A DNA stretch of 33,910 nucleotides from Streptomyces inhibens (GCF_003389455.1 NZ_QUAC01000116.1:50787-84696), one strand, 5' to 3'. Positions 15,563-24,303 are shown, counted from the first letter of the stretch. A program made the numbers and translations. The notes: generated by a model not told the origin, from the letters alone.

Positions 15563-16006
15563 GTGACGTCCGTACGGCTGCCGGTGGACAAGCTCGCCCC
15601 GCACATCAACCGCGCCCTCAATTCGCTCGACGCCGCCTCCCGGAAGGTCGATCTGGAGCCCGCACTGCTGGAACTGGTCCGGGCACGCGTCTCCCAGCTC
15701 AACGGCTGCGCCTACTGCGTCGATCTGCACACCCGGGACGCACGTACGGCAGGCGAGAGCGAGCAGCGCCTCTACGCACTGCCCGTGTGGCGCGAGACGC
15801 CCTTCTTCACCGATCGCGAGCGGGCCGCCCTGGAGCTGGCCGAGGCGGCCACCCGTCTCACCGACGGCCCCGTGGCCGACGAGGTATACGGCCGGGCGGC
15901 CGCCGAGTTCACCGAGGTCGAACTTGCGGAGCTGATCTGGACCATCACCGTGATCAACGCCTGGAACCGGCTCGGCGCCACCGCCCGGCCCTGGCCGCTC
16001 GACTGA
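15563..16006 (+). CDS. AhpD-like / carboxymuconolactone-decarboxylase-family protein
   Basis: 147 aa from GTG 15563, set by a clear AAGGAG 6 nt upstream. The helical CMD domain has the redox pair in NGCAYCVDLHTRDA (Cys49, Cys52, His56), the AhpD-type active site, followed by the all-helical dimer core ending NAWNRLGATARPWPLD. Such proteins act as alkylhydroperoxidase-like thiol peroxidases or adaptors. This supports the view that the LysR-flanked cluster handles oxidative or electrophilic stress. Confidence 0.92.
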   Translation: MTSVRLPVDKLAPHINRALNSLDAASRKVDLEPALLELVRARVSQLNGCAYCVDLHTRDARTAGESEQRLYALPVWRETPFFTDRERAALELAEAATRLTDGPVADEVYGRAAAEFTEVELAELIWTITVINAWNRLGATARPWPLD

Positions 16007-16120
16007 CCGAGGTCACGGCCGGGCCGGCGCGCAGCCGGCACAAGCCGCCCAGGTCCCCATGACCTGGCCCCGGCCAAAGACGCACCATCCCCTTCGGCGT
16101 ACTTGAATTGGAGTCCTCCC

Positions 16121-17035
16121 ATGCGCGTCTTCCTCACCGGGGCCACCGGCTACATAGGCGGTTCGGTCGCTGATCTGCTGCTGCGCTCCGGACACCAGGT
16201 CGAGGGTCTCGTCCGCACCCAGGACAAGGCCGGTGAACTGGAGCGACGAGGCATAACGCCCGTCTTCGGCACGCTCGACGACGGCGCACTGCTCACCGCG
16301 CGAGCCCGTGCGGCCGACGCGGTGGTCAACGCCGCCAACAGCGACCACCGGGGAGCCGTCGAGGCGCTCGTCGAGGGACTGGCGGGCACCGGCCGCCCCC
16401 TGGTGCACACCAGCGGCTCCAGCATCGTCAGCACCAACTCCCGCGGTGCTGCCGCGGACGAGATCTTCACCGAGAAGATGATCGTCGACCGAGGGTCGAG
16501 CTGGCAGCCCGTCAAGGAGAAGGCGGCCCGCGTCGCCCTCGACCGCTTCGTCCTGGACGCGGCGGGCAACGGCGTGCGCTCGGTCGTACTGTGCAACTCC
16601 CTCGTCTACGGGCACGGCCGGGGCATGGCCCGCGACAGCGTACAGATCCCTGTACTCGCCCGGCAGGCCCGCGACAGCGGAGTCGTGCGGTATGTGGAAG
16701 AAGGCCGCAACATCTGGTCGACCGTGCACATCGACGACATGGCCGACCTCTACCTGCGCGCCCTCACCGACGCCCCGGCCGGATCCTTCTACTTCGTCGA
16801 GAACGGTGAGGTGTCGTTCGCCGACATCTGCACCGCGCTAGCCTCGGCACTCGGCCTCGGCCCCGCCGAGTCCTGGGACGCGGACACCGCCGTCGCCTTC
16901 TGGGGGCACGAACTCGCCTTGTACGTACTCGCCTCCAACAGCCGGGTACGAAGCGGAGCGGCCCAACTGGGGTGGCGCCCGGCACACTCCTCCGTCCTCG
17001 ACTGGATTGAGAAGGAATACCTGCACTCCCAGTGA
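16121..17035 (+). CDS. NAD(P)-dependent epimerase/short-chain reductase (extended SDR)
   Basis: 304 aa, ATG 16121 with GGAG ~8 nt upstream. The Rossmann motif GATGYIGG is at residues 7-14, ending the first strand. LVHTSGSSIV holds the catalytic Ser/Thr region, and the Tyr-x3-Lys pair expected near residue 150 is not obvious (SWQPVKEKAARVALDRFVL), so this is probably an atypical extended SDR (NAD-binding NmrA/YwnB-like or epimerase type). A substrate-side motif, STVHIDDMADLYLRAL, is well kept. The product is probably a reductase or dehydratase acting on a small carbonyl compound. It lies in line with the preceding redox genes. Confidence 0.87.
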   Translation: MRVFLTGATGYIGGSVADLLLRSGHQVEGLVRTQDKAGELERRGITPVFGTLDDGALLTARARAADAVVNAANSDHRGAVEALVEGLAGTGRPLVHTSGSSIVSTNSRGAAADEIFTEKMIVDRGSSWQPVKEKAARVALDRFVLDAAGNGVRSVVLCNSLVYGHGRGMARDSVQIPVLARQARDSGVVRYVEEGRNIWSTVHIDDMADLYLRALTDAPAGSFYFVENGEVSFADICTALASALGLGPAESWDADTAVAFWGHELALYVLASNSRVRSGAAQLGWRPAHSSVLDWIEKEYLHSQ

Positions 17036-17407
17036 TTCCCTCGCCCTCACCGACATCCGACCGTGTGGTCGGTGCAGAAGGGGACGGCACGGGCTGTCCG
17101 GGTTGCCTCGTGCGGTCCTTGCCGACGAGCCCGCAGCGCGTGCGCTGCCGGCCGGGTACTGCCTCGTCTCAACAGCGGGACCCGCTGCGCCACGCCCACG
17201 AGGGCAGTACGTCCGAGGTGCACGGATCCCTTCCTCGTGCCAGCCGCACCCCGGCCCAGGCTCCGGCTCCGAAGCAGCTCCTGGCCCTCGATGGCACAGC
17301 CTCCCCGCAGGACCGATGCGCCTGCCGTTCCTCTGTCGAAGTGGCTCGCTCACCGCACCACCCATCGGCCCCGGGGTTCAACCCCACACTCACTCACGGT
17401 CAGGGAC
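17036..17407 (+). other. Leader region of the MFS gene with a GGGGTT/AACCCC repeat
   Basis: 372 bp without a convincing gene; the frames lack ribosome-binding sites. GGGGTTCAACCCC at 17373-17385 is a perfect 6-1-6 inverted repeat 23 bp upstream of the exporter start, so it is a candidate operator or leader hairpin. The length suggests the exporter has its own promoter. Confidence 0.5.
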
Positions 17408-18631
17408 ATGATGAAGCTACTACCGCCTGCAGGGCCCCCACGCACCCTTGCGCTTGCCCAGTTGAGCAACTCCGTCGGCGACGGAGCGTTCTACGTGACC
17501 TCCGCGCTCTACTTCACCCAGGTCGTCGGCCTCGCCCCCGCCAGGATCGGCCTCGGCCTCGCGGTGGCCTGGGCCGTCGGCTCGATCGTCGGAGTACCGC
17601 TCGGGCGCCTCGCGGACCGCAGGGGTCCGCGCGGTACGGCGGCGCTGCTCGCCCTCGCGACCAGTGCGTCCGTCGCCGCATTCCTCGTCGTACGGGACTT
17701 CCTGCCGTTCCTCTTGGCCGCCTGCCTCTACGCCACCGCGCAGTCCGGCCTGTCCGCCGCCAGGCAGGCACTCCTCGCCGGTCTGATCGCCAGGGAAGAA
17801 CGCACCAGCGCGCTCGCCCACCTCCAGTCCACCCTCAATGCGGGCCTTGCCATCGGCGCGGCCCTCGGCGGCCTCGCCCTCTCCGCCGGTACCCGCAGCG
17901 CCTACCTGGCCGTCTTCGCAGTCGACGCGGTGAGCTTCCTGCTCTGCGCCCTCGTCCTGCTGCGCCTGCCGACGGTGCCCCCTCTCCCCGCGCCGAAGGG
18001 CGCCAAGCTCGCGGTGCTGCGCGACCGCCCCTACGCCCTCCTCACCCTCCTCAACACGGTGCTGCTGCTGCGGATGCCCTTGCTCAGCCTCGGCCTACCA
18101 CTGTGGATCACCGAACGCACCACCGCTCCCGCATGGCTGGTCTCCGCACTCTTCGTCCTCAACACCGTCGCGGTCATGCTCTTCCAGGTCCGCACCGCTC
18201 GCTCCGTCACCAGCACACCCACAGCGGTCAAGGCCCTCCGCCGCTCCGGCTGTCTCATGCTCCTCACCTGCGCGGTCTTCGCCCTCTCTGCAGGGACGCC
18301 GACCTGGGTGGCCGTCATCGCCCTGCTCGCAGGCTCGGTACTGCTGGTCGCCGGGGAAATGCTCCAGTCCGCAGGCTCCTGGCAACTCGGCTTCGATCTG
18401 GCCCCGGCCGACCGGATTGGCGAGTACCAGGGCTTCTTCGGCACCGGCGTCACCGTCGCCCGTACCCTCGGCCCACTGGCGCTCACCACTGTGCTGATAG
18501 GTGTGGGCACCATGGGCTGGTTCCTGCTCGGCGCTCTCTTCCTGGCCGCTTCCTGCGCCATGGGCCCGACGACCCGCCGGGCGACCGCAACCCGCCCGCT
18601 CACGGCGCCCGCAGTGATCGAGGCGGCCTGA
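17408..18631 (+). CDS. MFS transporter
   Basis: 407 aa with about 12 hydrophobic segments. ATG 17408 and ATG 17411 are adjacent. CAGGGA lies just upstream and gives better spacing to the second, so the true start is one of the two. LGRLADRRGPRG between helices 2 and 3 is the classic MFS loop motif A (G-x3-D-R-x-G-R-like). The amphipathic middle loop and the second six-helix half follow. Probably a drug or metabolite exporter; the substrate is not inferable. A separate transcript from the epimerase is likely. The stop overlaps the tail of the convergent FAD-oxidoreductase remnant by 32 bp. Confidence 0.92.
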   Translation: MMKLLPPAGPPRTLALAQLSNSVGDGAFYVTSALYFTQVVGLAPARIGLGLAVAWAVGSIVGVPLGRLADRRGPRGTAALLALATSASVAAFLVVRDFLPFLLAACLYATAQSGLSAARQALLAGLIAREERTSALAHLQSTLNAGLAIGAALGGLALSAGTRSAYLAVFAVDAVSFLLCALVLLRLPTVPPLPAPKGAKLAVLRDRPYALLTLLNTVLLLRMPLLSLGLPLWITERTTAPAWLVSALFVLNTVAVMLFQVRTARSVTSTPTAVKALRRSGCLMLLTCAVFALSAGTPTWVAVIALLAGSVLLVAGEMLQSAGSWQLGFDLAPADRIGEYQGFFGTGVTVARTLGPLALTTVLIGVGTMGWFLLGALFLAASCAMGPTTRRATATRPLTAPAVIEAA

Positions 18632-18881
18632 ACCTGGAGAGGGCGCGGGTGTGTCGGCCGCGTAGGGCGGCTCGTGCGGCGTTGGTTGTGGGGCCTCGTA
18701 GCCCCCCAGCCGGATGTGCGGATGCTGAAGCCAGGAAGAGCCCGGGGACGGGTGTTTCCAGGCGCCCCGTGCCGGAGGTGGGGCGGAAGAACAGCTGCGG
18801 GTACAGGGCTGTGGTGCCTCCGTTGATGGCACCGCCGTGGAGGTTGGCGTTCATGCGGTCTGTCAACCGATCCAGACCCAT
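18600..18881 (-). pseudogene. C-terminal remnant of a phytoene-dehydrogenase-like FAD oxidoreductase
   Basis: The last ~94 residues are readable: NANLHGGAINGGTTALYPQL, then FFRPTSGTGRLETPVPGLFL, ASASAHPAGG and NAARAALRGR. These are the closing motifs of CrtI-like NAD(P)/FAD-dependent oxidoreductases (substrate lid, then FAD-binding C-terminal helix). The usual glycine/histidine stretch between HP.GG and NAARAAL is shortened. Everything upstream of ~18881 is replaced by the end of an IS5-type element, so the gene is dead. The original protein may have acted on isoprenoids or similar lipophilic substrates. Confidence 0.65.
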
Positions 18882-19545
18882 TTGGCTGAGAGGTCGTTTT
18901 CTCCCGGTGTTTCATCCCGTGGATTGCGTTTGATCCCGCGGTGTCGGATCGCGCCAGGAGACGGTGTTCTCGCCGGTGAGGCGGCGGGCCATGAGGTCGG
19001 TCATGGCGAGGTGGATCACGGCTGCGGAGCGGGCCGGGAGTGCCTCGTAGTCGCGTGTGAGGCGGCGGTGGAACATCAGCCATCCGTAGGTCCGCTCCAC
19101 CGTCCAGCGTTTCGGTAACCGAGTGAACCCCCTGGTCCCGGGGGTGCGTTGGACGATTTCCATGTCGATGCCCAGGCGGGCGGCGTGCTCGACGAGGTGC
19201 TGGCGGTAGCCGCCGTCCACCCAGACCTTGCGGACTGAGGGATGGCCGGTGGCCACCGTGTTGACCAGGTGGGTGCCGGCGACGGAGTCCTGCACACTCG
19301 CGGCCGTGACCAGCACTGCCAGCAGCAGACCGAGCGTGTCGGTTACGATGCTCCGCTTGCGGCCCACGATCTTCTTCGCCGCATCCGTGCCCTGCCCGGT
19401 GGCGGGGACGCTGGTGGAGGTCTTCACGCTCTGCGCGTCGATGACGCACGCGGACGGCTCCGCGCGCTTGCCCTCCTTCTGCCGCAGCAGGCTGCGCAGC
19501 ACGCCGGTGAGCTGCTCGAACACGCCCTCCTTCTCCCACTTCGCG
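18882..19545 (-). mobile_element. Truncated IS5-family insertion sequence
   Basis: The right end lies somewhere near 18882-18905, where the oxidoreductase remnant stops and GAGAGGTCGTTTTC begins. The left end is missing: the transposase gene stops being readable at ~19545, exactly where a pentapeptide-repeat gene takes over. No pair of terminal inverted repeats or target duplication can therefore be shown. Confidence 0.6.
18912..19545 (-). pseudogene. IS5-family transposase, N-terminus missing
   Basis: From ~19545 the protein reads AKWEKEGVFEQLTGVLRSLL, SACVIDAQSVKTSTSVPATG, KKIVGRKRSIVTDTLGLLLA, WVDGGYRQHLVEHAARLGID and KRWTVERTYGWLMFHRRLTR. These are the DDE core blocks (Asp in VIDAQS, Asp in WVDGGY, Glu in VERTYGW) of an IS5-type transposase of ~270-280 aa. 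The first ~90 residues, normally containing the helix-turn-helix end-binding part, are absent. The open frame continues on to 19640 only because it runs antisense through the pentapeptide gene. It should be unable to transpose. Confidence 0.85.
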
Positions 19546-20372
19546 TCGTCTCGTTGCGCGGCATCGACTGCGCCATGCTGTCGCTGGCCGACGTCGATCT
19601 CACCCGGTGCAAGTTCGCAGGAGCGTTCCACCTGGACCAACTCCGGCTAGAGGGACAATGGTCCATGAACACACCGCCGGACAGCCGCATCTGGCGCCTG
19701 GGTATCCCGTTCCGGTGGACGCAGCGGCCAGTCATCGAAGAAGAGCGTCAGTGGCGCGCGCTGCCGAACCGCCCTGCGTCATTCCGTGTCGGCTGGGGCG
19801 ACCCGCCCGACGATGAGCACGAAGTGCCGGGCTTGGCCACCCTCACAGTCATATACCGCCAGCTCCGCAAGGCCCGCGAGGATGCGAAGGACGAGCCCGG
19901 TGCGGGCGTGTTCTACTACGGCGAAATGGAAATGCGCCGCCACAGCCATGGTTGGCGATGTGCGGAGCGCTGGCTGCTCCAGGCGTACTGGCTCCTGTCC
20001 GGCTACGGACTGCGTGCCTCCCGCGCACTCGGCTGGCTCGCCGTCGCCATGATGACCACGATCCTGCTCATGATGGGATTCGGCCTACCCAACGAATCAC
20101 CAAAGCAGGAGATCGTGCGGGAAATGGACGACGGGCAGTGGAAGACCATCATCGACAAGCCCGACCCGAAGAATCCGACCGGCGACCGCTTCACGGGCAA
20201 GCGGTTCGAGAAGGCGCTGAACGTCACTCTCAACTCGGTCATCTTCCGCTCCAGCGGCCAAGACCTCACCACCGCCGGCACCTACATCGAAATGACCTCA
20301 CGGCTAGCCGAGCCAGTCCTCCTTGGCTTCGCTGGCCTCGCCGTTCGAGGACGGGTCAAGCGAGGAAACTGA
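19546..20372 (+). pseudogene. Pentapeptide-repeat membrane protein, N-terminus missing
   Basis: The frame starts at ~19546 in the middle of pentapeptide repeats (SLRGIDCAMLSLADVDLTRC, then KFAGAFHLDQLRLEG). It goes on to a conserved module: IPFRWTQRPVIEEERQWRAL, TVIYRQLRKAREDAKDEPGA, FYYGEMEMRRHSHGW and ERWLLQAYWLLSGYGLRASR. One transmembrane helix follows (LGWLAVAMMTTILLMMGFG) with a closing block LNSVIFRSSGQDLTTAGTYI. Intact streptomycete relatives have a long pentapeptide domain in front, so several hundred residues are lost, replaced by the IS fragment. The remaining frame is intact and has an internal ATG at 19575. Function of the family is unknown. Confidence 0.8.
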
Positions 20373-20382
20373 GCACGGTGGC

Positions 20383-20392
20383 GGGGGGGGGG
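20383..20392 (+). repeat. Second G10 homopolymer
   Basis: Ten G residues, 10 bp after the stop of the pentapeptide-repeat remnant. It is non-coding here and the same length as the tract that breaks the acetyltransferase-like gene. Confidence 0.95.
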
Positions 20393-20587
20393 AGCGGAGT
20401 CGCGCTGAACCTCTCCTTCGGCTGCCACCCCTCAAGCAGGGGAACCCGGGAGACTGCGCCACAGCTTCTTGAAAAGTTTCCTAGCTCTAACTGGGGAACC
20501 TGGAATAGGTCAAGCTGCTCGTCGACCGCGCTACCGGGTCGGGTACTCGATCACCCTCCGGCGTGCCCCTCGCCGCCGACGACCGGG

Positions 20588-20743
20588 ACCCGGCGCGACG
20601 GTGCCGAGTCCTCCCGCCCCGCGGGCAACGACCGCAAGGTCATCGCCAAACAGGGCGGATGGGTACCCAACAGCGGCGTGATGGAGGGCTACTTCGAGGA
20701 CACCGACAGGTGGGAGGAAAACGCCATGATCGGCGTGCTGTAG
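20588..20743 (+). pseudogene. C-terminal fragment of a tyrosine-type integrase
   Basis: The reading frame gives GAESSRPAGNDRKVIAKQGG, then WVPNSGVMEGYFEDTDRWEE and NAMIGVL with a stop at 20743. This is the typical closing segment of a streptomycete tyrosine recombinase family: after the HxLRRG box, the 'QGGW' helix and the Tyr region (MEGYFEDTDRW; the Tyr is the candidate nucleophile). The region before ~20588 is out of frame and degraded, and the catalytic Arg box is not intact. It is the relic of an integrated element. Confidence 0.6.
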
Positions 20744-21119
20744 AGCAGCAGGCGACCGAGGTCATCCGCCCGCCCTAGAGTCTTAAGAGCCAGGTCAGGG
20801 CTCGTTCCAGCGCTCTCACCAGCGAATCCGCCCGATGGACGGATGAGGCAGTGCGCTGCGTCGCAACTCGCCCGGACGACGTGTCGTTGGATCGATGTCG
20901 CAACCACCGTCACCCGCGGTGACGCGCGTAAGGGCCTGGAACCGTGACGGAATCCACGCCCTCAAGCACGCTTCGCCCGCCGGCCGGCAACAGAGGCCTA
21001 TGGGAAGCGAGCGAGCGAGCAAGACCCGGCAAGGAGGCGCCGCCACCGCTCAGGACGCGATGGCCAGTGTGGCGCTGTGCCCACCGAACCCGAAGGGGGG
21101 CCTCGATGAGAACGACCCT
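20744..21119. other. Spacer without a convincing gene
   Basis: 376 bp following the integrase tail. If the integrase was next to its attachment site, the site would be expected here, but no tRNA or tRNA 3' end is recognisable. Frames on both strands lack start signals and family features. Confidence 0.45.
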
Positions 21120-21488
21120 TCAGTTGGAATCCATGCGCGCGTCTCGGGTTTCGAAGTACTGGACTTGCTGCAGGTGGTACCAAAGTGACTGGCTAACTGA
21201 TCCAGCGACATACAGCCCGGCCCCCACGACAGACATCGGCAGTGCTGCCCCCAGAAGGCCAAGCATCTCCCACCACGGACGGGGTTGCAGACATTGCACG
21301 GACGGAATCATGTCGCGGAAGAGAAGCGCCGCGCACTCGTGGGCACCGTCGACCGAATACGGCACCGCCAGCAGGTAGACGAGCCAGGCCCACAACGCTG
21401 CAGCCACGAGTAGGAGCAGCACGCCCCACTTCTTCCTCCGTGCAGCACGCTTCCAGAAGGACGCTCCCAACTCTTCTGCGTTTGACAT
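21120..21488 (-). CDS. Small hypothetical membrane protein
   Basis: 122 aa starting MSNAEELGASFWKRAARRKK. A basic stretch precedes a first transmembrane helix (~21-43, WGVLLLLVAAALWAWLVYLL). A loop with two Cys (HECAALLFRDMIPSVQCLQP) is probably outside, followed by a second helix (~75-98, LGLLGAALPMSVVGAGLYVA) and a short polar tail. The positive-inside rule gives both ends cytoplasmic. The Shine-Dalgarno is weak (GGGGGCGG ~5 nt upstream). Neighbours are transposase debris, so it is cargo or a survivor in an unstable region. No family recognised. Confidence 0.6.
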   Translation of the reverse strand: MSNAEELGASFWKRAARRKKWGVLLLLVAAALWAWLVYLLAVPYSVDGAHECAALLFRDMIPSVQCLQPRPWWEMLGLLGAALPMSVVGAGLYVAGSVSQSLWYHLQQVQYFETRDARMDSN

Positions 21489-21609
21489 GCGTCCGCCCCC
21501 GATGGTCCTTGAAGATCTCGACAGGCGACCCTACCCCAGGCACGCTGACGCACCCGGGTATGCGGACCAAACCCCATCCATGAGGCCGTTCCCGAAGACT
21601 GAGCCTTTC

Positions 21610-22210
21610 CCCACCTCACGCTGAGGCGAGGCGAGGCGAAGGGCCAGAACGCCCTTGCCGATGTTGGTGGTTCGGGTGGTGCTGCAACACAGCTTGCGGA
21701 GCAGACGCCAGAACTTGAGGGTGGCCATGGCCGGTTCGCCGAGTGCGCGGATCCTCACGTGGGAGACGTTGGCGGCCTGTTGGCCGGTGGAAAGCTTGTC
21801 CCAGCGGCCTCGGTAGGGAACGCGGACCGTGCCTCCAGCACCCCGGTAGCCCTTTTCGGCCCAGCCCCGAACACCGGCCTCGGCCAGGGTGTCGGTGATC
21901 TGGTGGGCTCGAGCCGCGCGCAGATCGTGGACGGCTCCGGGCAGCGCGGGCGAAGCCCACAGCAGCCGTCCGAACGGATCGGTGAATACTGACGTTCATG
22001 CCGTGCTTCTTGTGCCTGCCGGAGTAGAAGGGCCGGTCAGCGGCGATCCGGTCGATGGGCAGCAGCGTGCCGTCCAGGATCACGTACGCCTTGGTCGAAG
22101 CGGTCCGGACTGCATTCCTCCCCGGCGAGAGCCGGCAGCAGCGGTGGAGGCAGGCGGCTTCAACGAGCGCGGGCATCCTGCCGCCGATCTGCAATCGACG
22201 CGTAAGGAGA
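21610..22210 (-). pseudogene. IS5-superfamily DDE transposase, frameshifted
   Basis: The first readable block (22140-21990) gives AYVILDGTLLPIDRIAADRP, then FYSGRHKKHGMNV. After a one-base frameshift near 21990 the sequence continues as FTDPFGRLLWASPALPGAVH, DLRAARAHQITDTLAEAGVR, GWAEKGYRGAGGTVRVPYRG and HVRIRALGEPAMATLKFWRL. These are the DDE blocks (LDGT, ADKGY-like, E in RALGE) of the transposase family that moves small IS5-like elements. The N-terminal part beyond ~22210 is degraded. Terminal repeats were not found. It is inactive as it stands. Confidence 0.75.
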
Positions 22211-22430
22211 AGAGTCAGATCGGAGCTGGTGCCGACCAACGACGAGGAGACGCTGCCGTTCGTCCAGCCCCGCCCCAGACCGCGACCGGCCGTGTGCCCG
22301 CACCGACGACTCCGCGGGCGATGAACGGTGTCACTGCCAGGCGGTGCGCGGGTCGCGCAGCGTGAATGGCCCCGCCAGAGGTCCGTACTTGGCGGCAATC
22401 ACGACGAGCACGAATGCCATCAATGCGTTC

Positions 22431-23465
22431 TCATCGCAGTGCCCGGATTGCCTCAGCGAGCAGCCTGCGAGTCTCGTCGATTGACAACGCATCGACGGCC
22501 AGGCGATCGAGGAGCATTCTCCAAGAGTCCGTCTCACGCTCTCCGGTGATTAATTGCGCCGAGCTTGGATTCCGCACGAAAATTGTATCCGGCACCACTT
22601 CGAGAGCGAACCGCAGGAAAGAGAAAGCCGACACGCCGGCAGCCGACGCTGCGCTAGACCTCATTGGGACAATTCGCAGCGCAACCTTCAGTCCATCCGG
22701 AGACTCCGTCTTCCCCAGCAAGTGCTGGAGTTGCTCACGCATAACGTCCCGGCCGCCTACCTCGCGGTAGAGCGCAGACTCGTCAATAAGGGCCCACACC
22801 AAGGGCGCGGTTGTGAGACAGTGCGCTCTCCTCCCACTAAGCCTCGCCTGACGCTCCATCAACAGTTCTGTTCTTCTTGCCGATTCCTTCCTATTCAGCA
22901 CAGGGTGCCCCACCTGTAGCAGGCTCTCTGCATAGTCGGCGGTCTGCAGTAGGCTCGGCACACGGAGGGACTCGAAGGAGCGGATGCAATCCGCCCCCTC
23001 CTGCAAACTGATGAGATGGCCGAGCCATTCCGGCACTAGCCGGCTGTATTTTTCCTCCCACCAGCCCGGCTCTGCAGCCTTTCTTACAAGCCGAACCATC
23101 AGATCGGCGAACCGTTCATCGGCTTCGTACAGCTCTAGCAGGACGGTGATGTCAGGCTCAGAAACGCGAGTCATGCCGCGTTCGAAGCGATGGAACTTTG
23201 CAGAGCTCCATCCCATTCGGTGGGCTACATCGGCACCTGGCAACCCAGCATCCTCGCGCAGCTGTCGCATCGTCGCTCCTGCCAGCTGCCTCGCGAGGCT
23301 GCCCTGAGGGTCTGCAGACACGTAATCTTCGAGTGCTTCCAGTCCGGCGATTCTCCGCACGCGTTCGGCGGACTGCGCCGGGGTACGAGCACAGAAGCTG
23401 CGTGCCGTCGGGGAACCAAGTGAAGAGCGGTTCATCAGCTCTGCGAAACCCTCAGCTCCGGACAT
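22431..23465 (-). CDS. XRE-family regulator with DUF5753
   Basis: 344 aa, ATG 23465 with GGGGAGGGAA directly upstream. The helix-turn-helix is at ~60-110 (TMRQLREDAGLPGADVAHRM, GWSSAKFHRFERG). The remaining ~210 residues are the streptomycete DUF5753 domain: PEWLGHLISLQEGADCIRSF, VPSLLQTADYAESLL, MERQARLSGRRAHCL and the closing WRMLLDRLAVDALSIDETRR. Here the HTH is preceded by ~55 extra residues. Such regulators often sit with a small DUF397 partner; instead this one overlaps by 14 bp a sigma-like gene upstream in the same operon. The DNA target is unknown. Codon use is less GC-biased than in the P450 or MFS genes, which suggests transfer. Confidence 0.88.
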   Translation of the reverse strand: MSGAEGFAELMNRSSLGSPTARSFCARTPAQSAERVRRIAGLEALEDYVSADPQGSLARQLAGATMRQLREDAGLPGADVAHRMGWSSAKFHRFERGMTRVSEPDITVLLELYEADERFADLMVRLVRKAAEPGWWEEKYSRLVPEWLGHLISLQEGADCIRSFESLRVPSLLQTADYAESLLQVGHPVLNRKESARRTELLMERQARLSGRRAHCLTTAPLVWALIDESALYREVGGRDVMREQLQHLLGKTESPDGLKVALRIVPMRSSAASAAGVSAFSFLRFALEVVPDTIFVRNPSSAQLITGERETDSWRMLLDRLAVDALSIDETRRLLAEAIRALR

Positions 23466-24303
23466 TTCCCTCCCCCTCTTTTGCAGCTTTCCCCTTCTCT
23501 GCCCGGCGCCATCGGTAAATGGCGCCCTCCACCGCACGCTCTGACCCCATATCCAGGAGCTCACAAATCTCCGACTGCGAGTAGCCTTCCACGGTCAGAG
23601 CCACCGCCATCTTCGTCCTGCCGTCAGCGATACCATCGAGGCGGTTCATCACCCAGAGATTTCCGAGCACTTCCTCGGGCACTCCAAGGTGACTTGCCTC
23701 TGGACCGGCGAGTTCACCCTTCCGTCTCATCAGGCGATGCTCCCGCATTCGGGACGACTTGCATCGGCGAAACTCGTTGGGGAAGTCATAAACACAAGCC
23801 CCCATGAAATATGTGGTGATGCTCGCACCGCCTTCATGGGTCCAGCCATGCTCAAGAAGCGCACGCTGACGGAAGCGCGGCAGAGCCAGAGCGACTGTCA
23901 TGGTCGCCAGCTCCTCCCTCAAGTCGCTATCCGAGGCCAGTTCCTCCAAGTCAAGCTCGTGGGGCTTTAGTCCATAGCCGCGAGCGGCTACGACCTGGAA
24001 GACGTAGCCAGAGTGCATCCATGCACGCAGCACCGATACCCCGTACCGGACGAGCTCCTCGATGAACCGGTCGTAATTCCGCCCCTTGAAGCCGTCTCTC
24101 CGCAGCAGCTCCACCAGTTGCCTGTCGGCCATCCTCCGGTCGATGCCTTCCTGGAGGCGCAAGGTCCGACGCTTCTGCTGTGAACTCATTCCCTCGAAGT
24201 TGTCCGGCACCGGGGCAGCAAGGTCGACCCGAGGCCCACCGGGAGGTTGTAAGTCCCAGGCGTGCGCGGCCTTAGCCTCGCTGGCCGCGCTGTCGCCCTC
24301 CAT
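23452..24303 (-). CDS. Sigma-70-like DNA-binding protein (variant sigma factor?)
   Basis: 283 aa, ATG 24303 with GGGGAGG 2-8 nt upstream. The N-terminal ~60 residues are acidic and flexible. The core ~65-190 contains RFIEELVRYGVSVLRAWMHS, then GWTHEGGASITTYFMGACVY and DFPNEFRR. This reads like sigma region 2: W/aromatic helix, 'G.S..TYF' and a following basic helix. The C-terminal ~225-275 segment, AVALTVEGYSQSEICELLDM, GSERAVEGAIYRWRR, has the layout of a sigma region 4 helix-turn-helix. I judge it a divergent ECF-like sigma factor, although the match rests on pattern only. The stop overlaps the start of the XRE-DUF5753 gene, so the two are coupled and may regulate one another. Few such pairs are described. 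Confidence 0.55.
   Translation of the reverse strand: MEGDSAASEAKAAHAWDLQPPGGPRVDLAAPVPDNFEGMSSQQKRRTLRLQEGIDRRMADRQLVELLRRDGFKGRNYDRFIEELVRYGVSVLRAWMHSGYVFQVVAARGYGLKPHELDLEELASDSDLREELATMTVALALPRFRQRALLEHGWTHEGGASITTYFMGACVYDFPNEFRRCKSSRMREHRLMRRKGELAGPEASHLGVPEEVLGNLWVMNRLDGIADGRTKMAVALTVEGYSQSEICELLDMGSERAVEGAIYRWRRAEKGKAAKEGEGNVRS

Noticed and set aside
18912..19640. Intact 242-aa transposase starting at 19640
   Set aside because: The first ~32 residues are antisense of the pentapeptide-repeat gene; the real transposase is truncated at ~19545.
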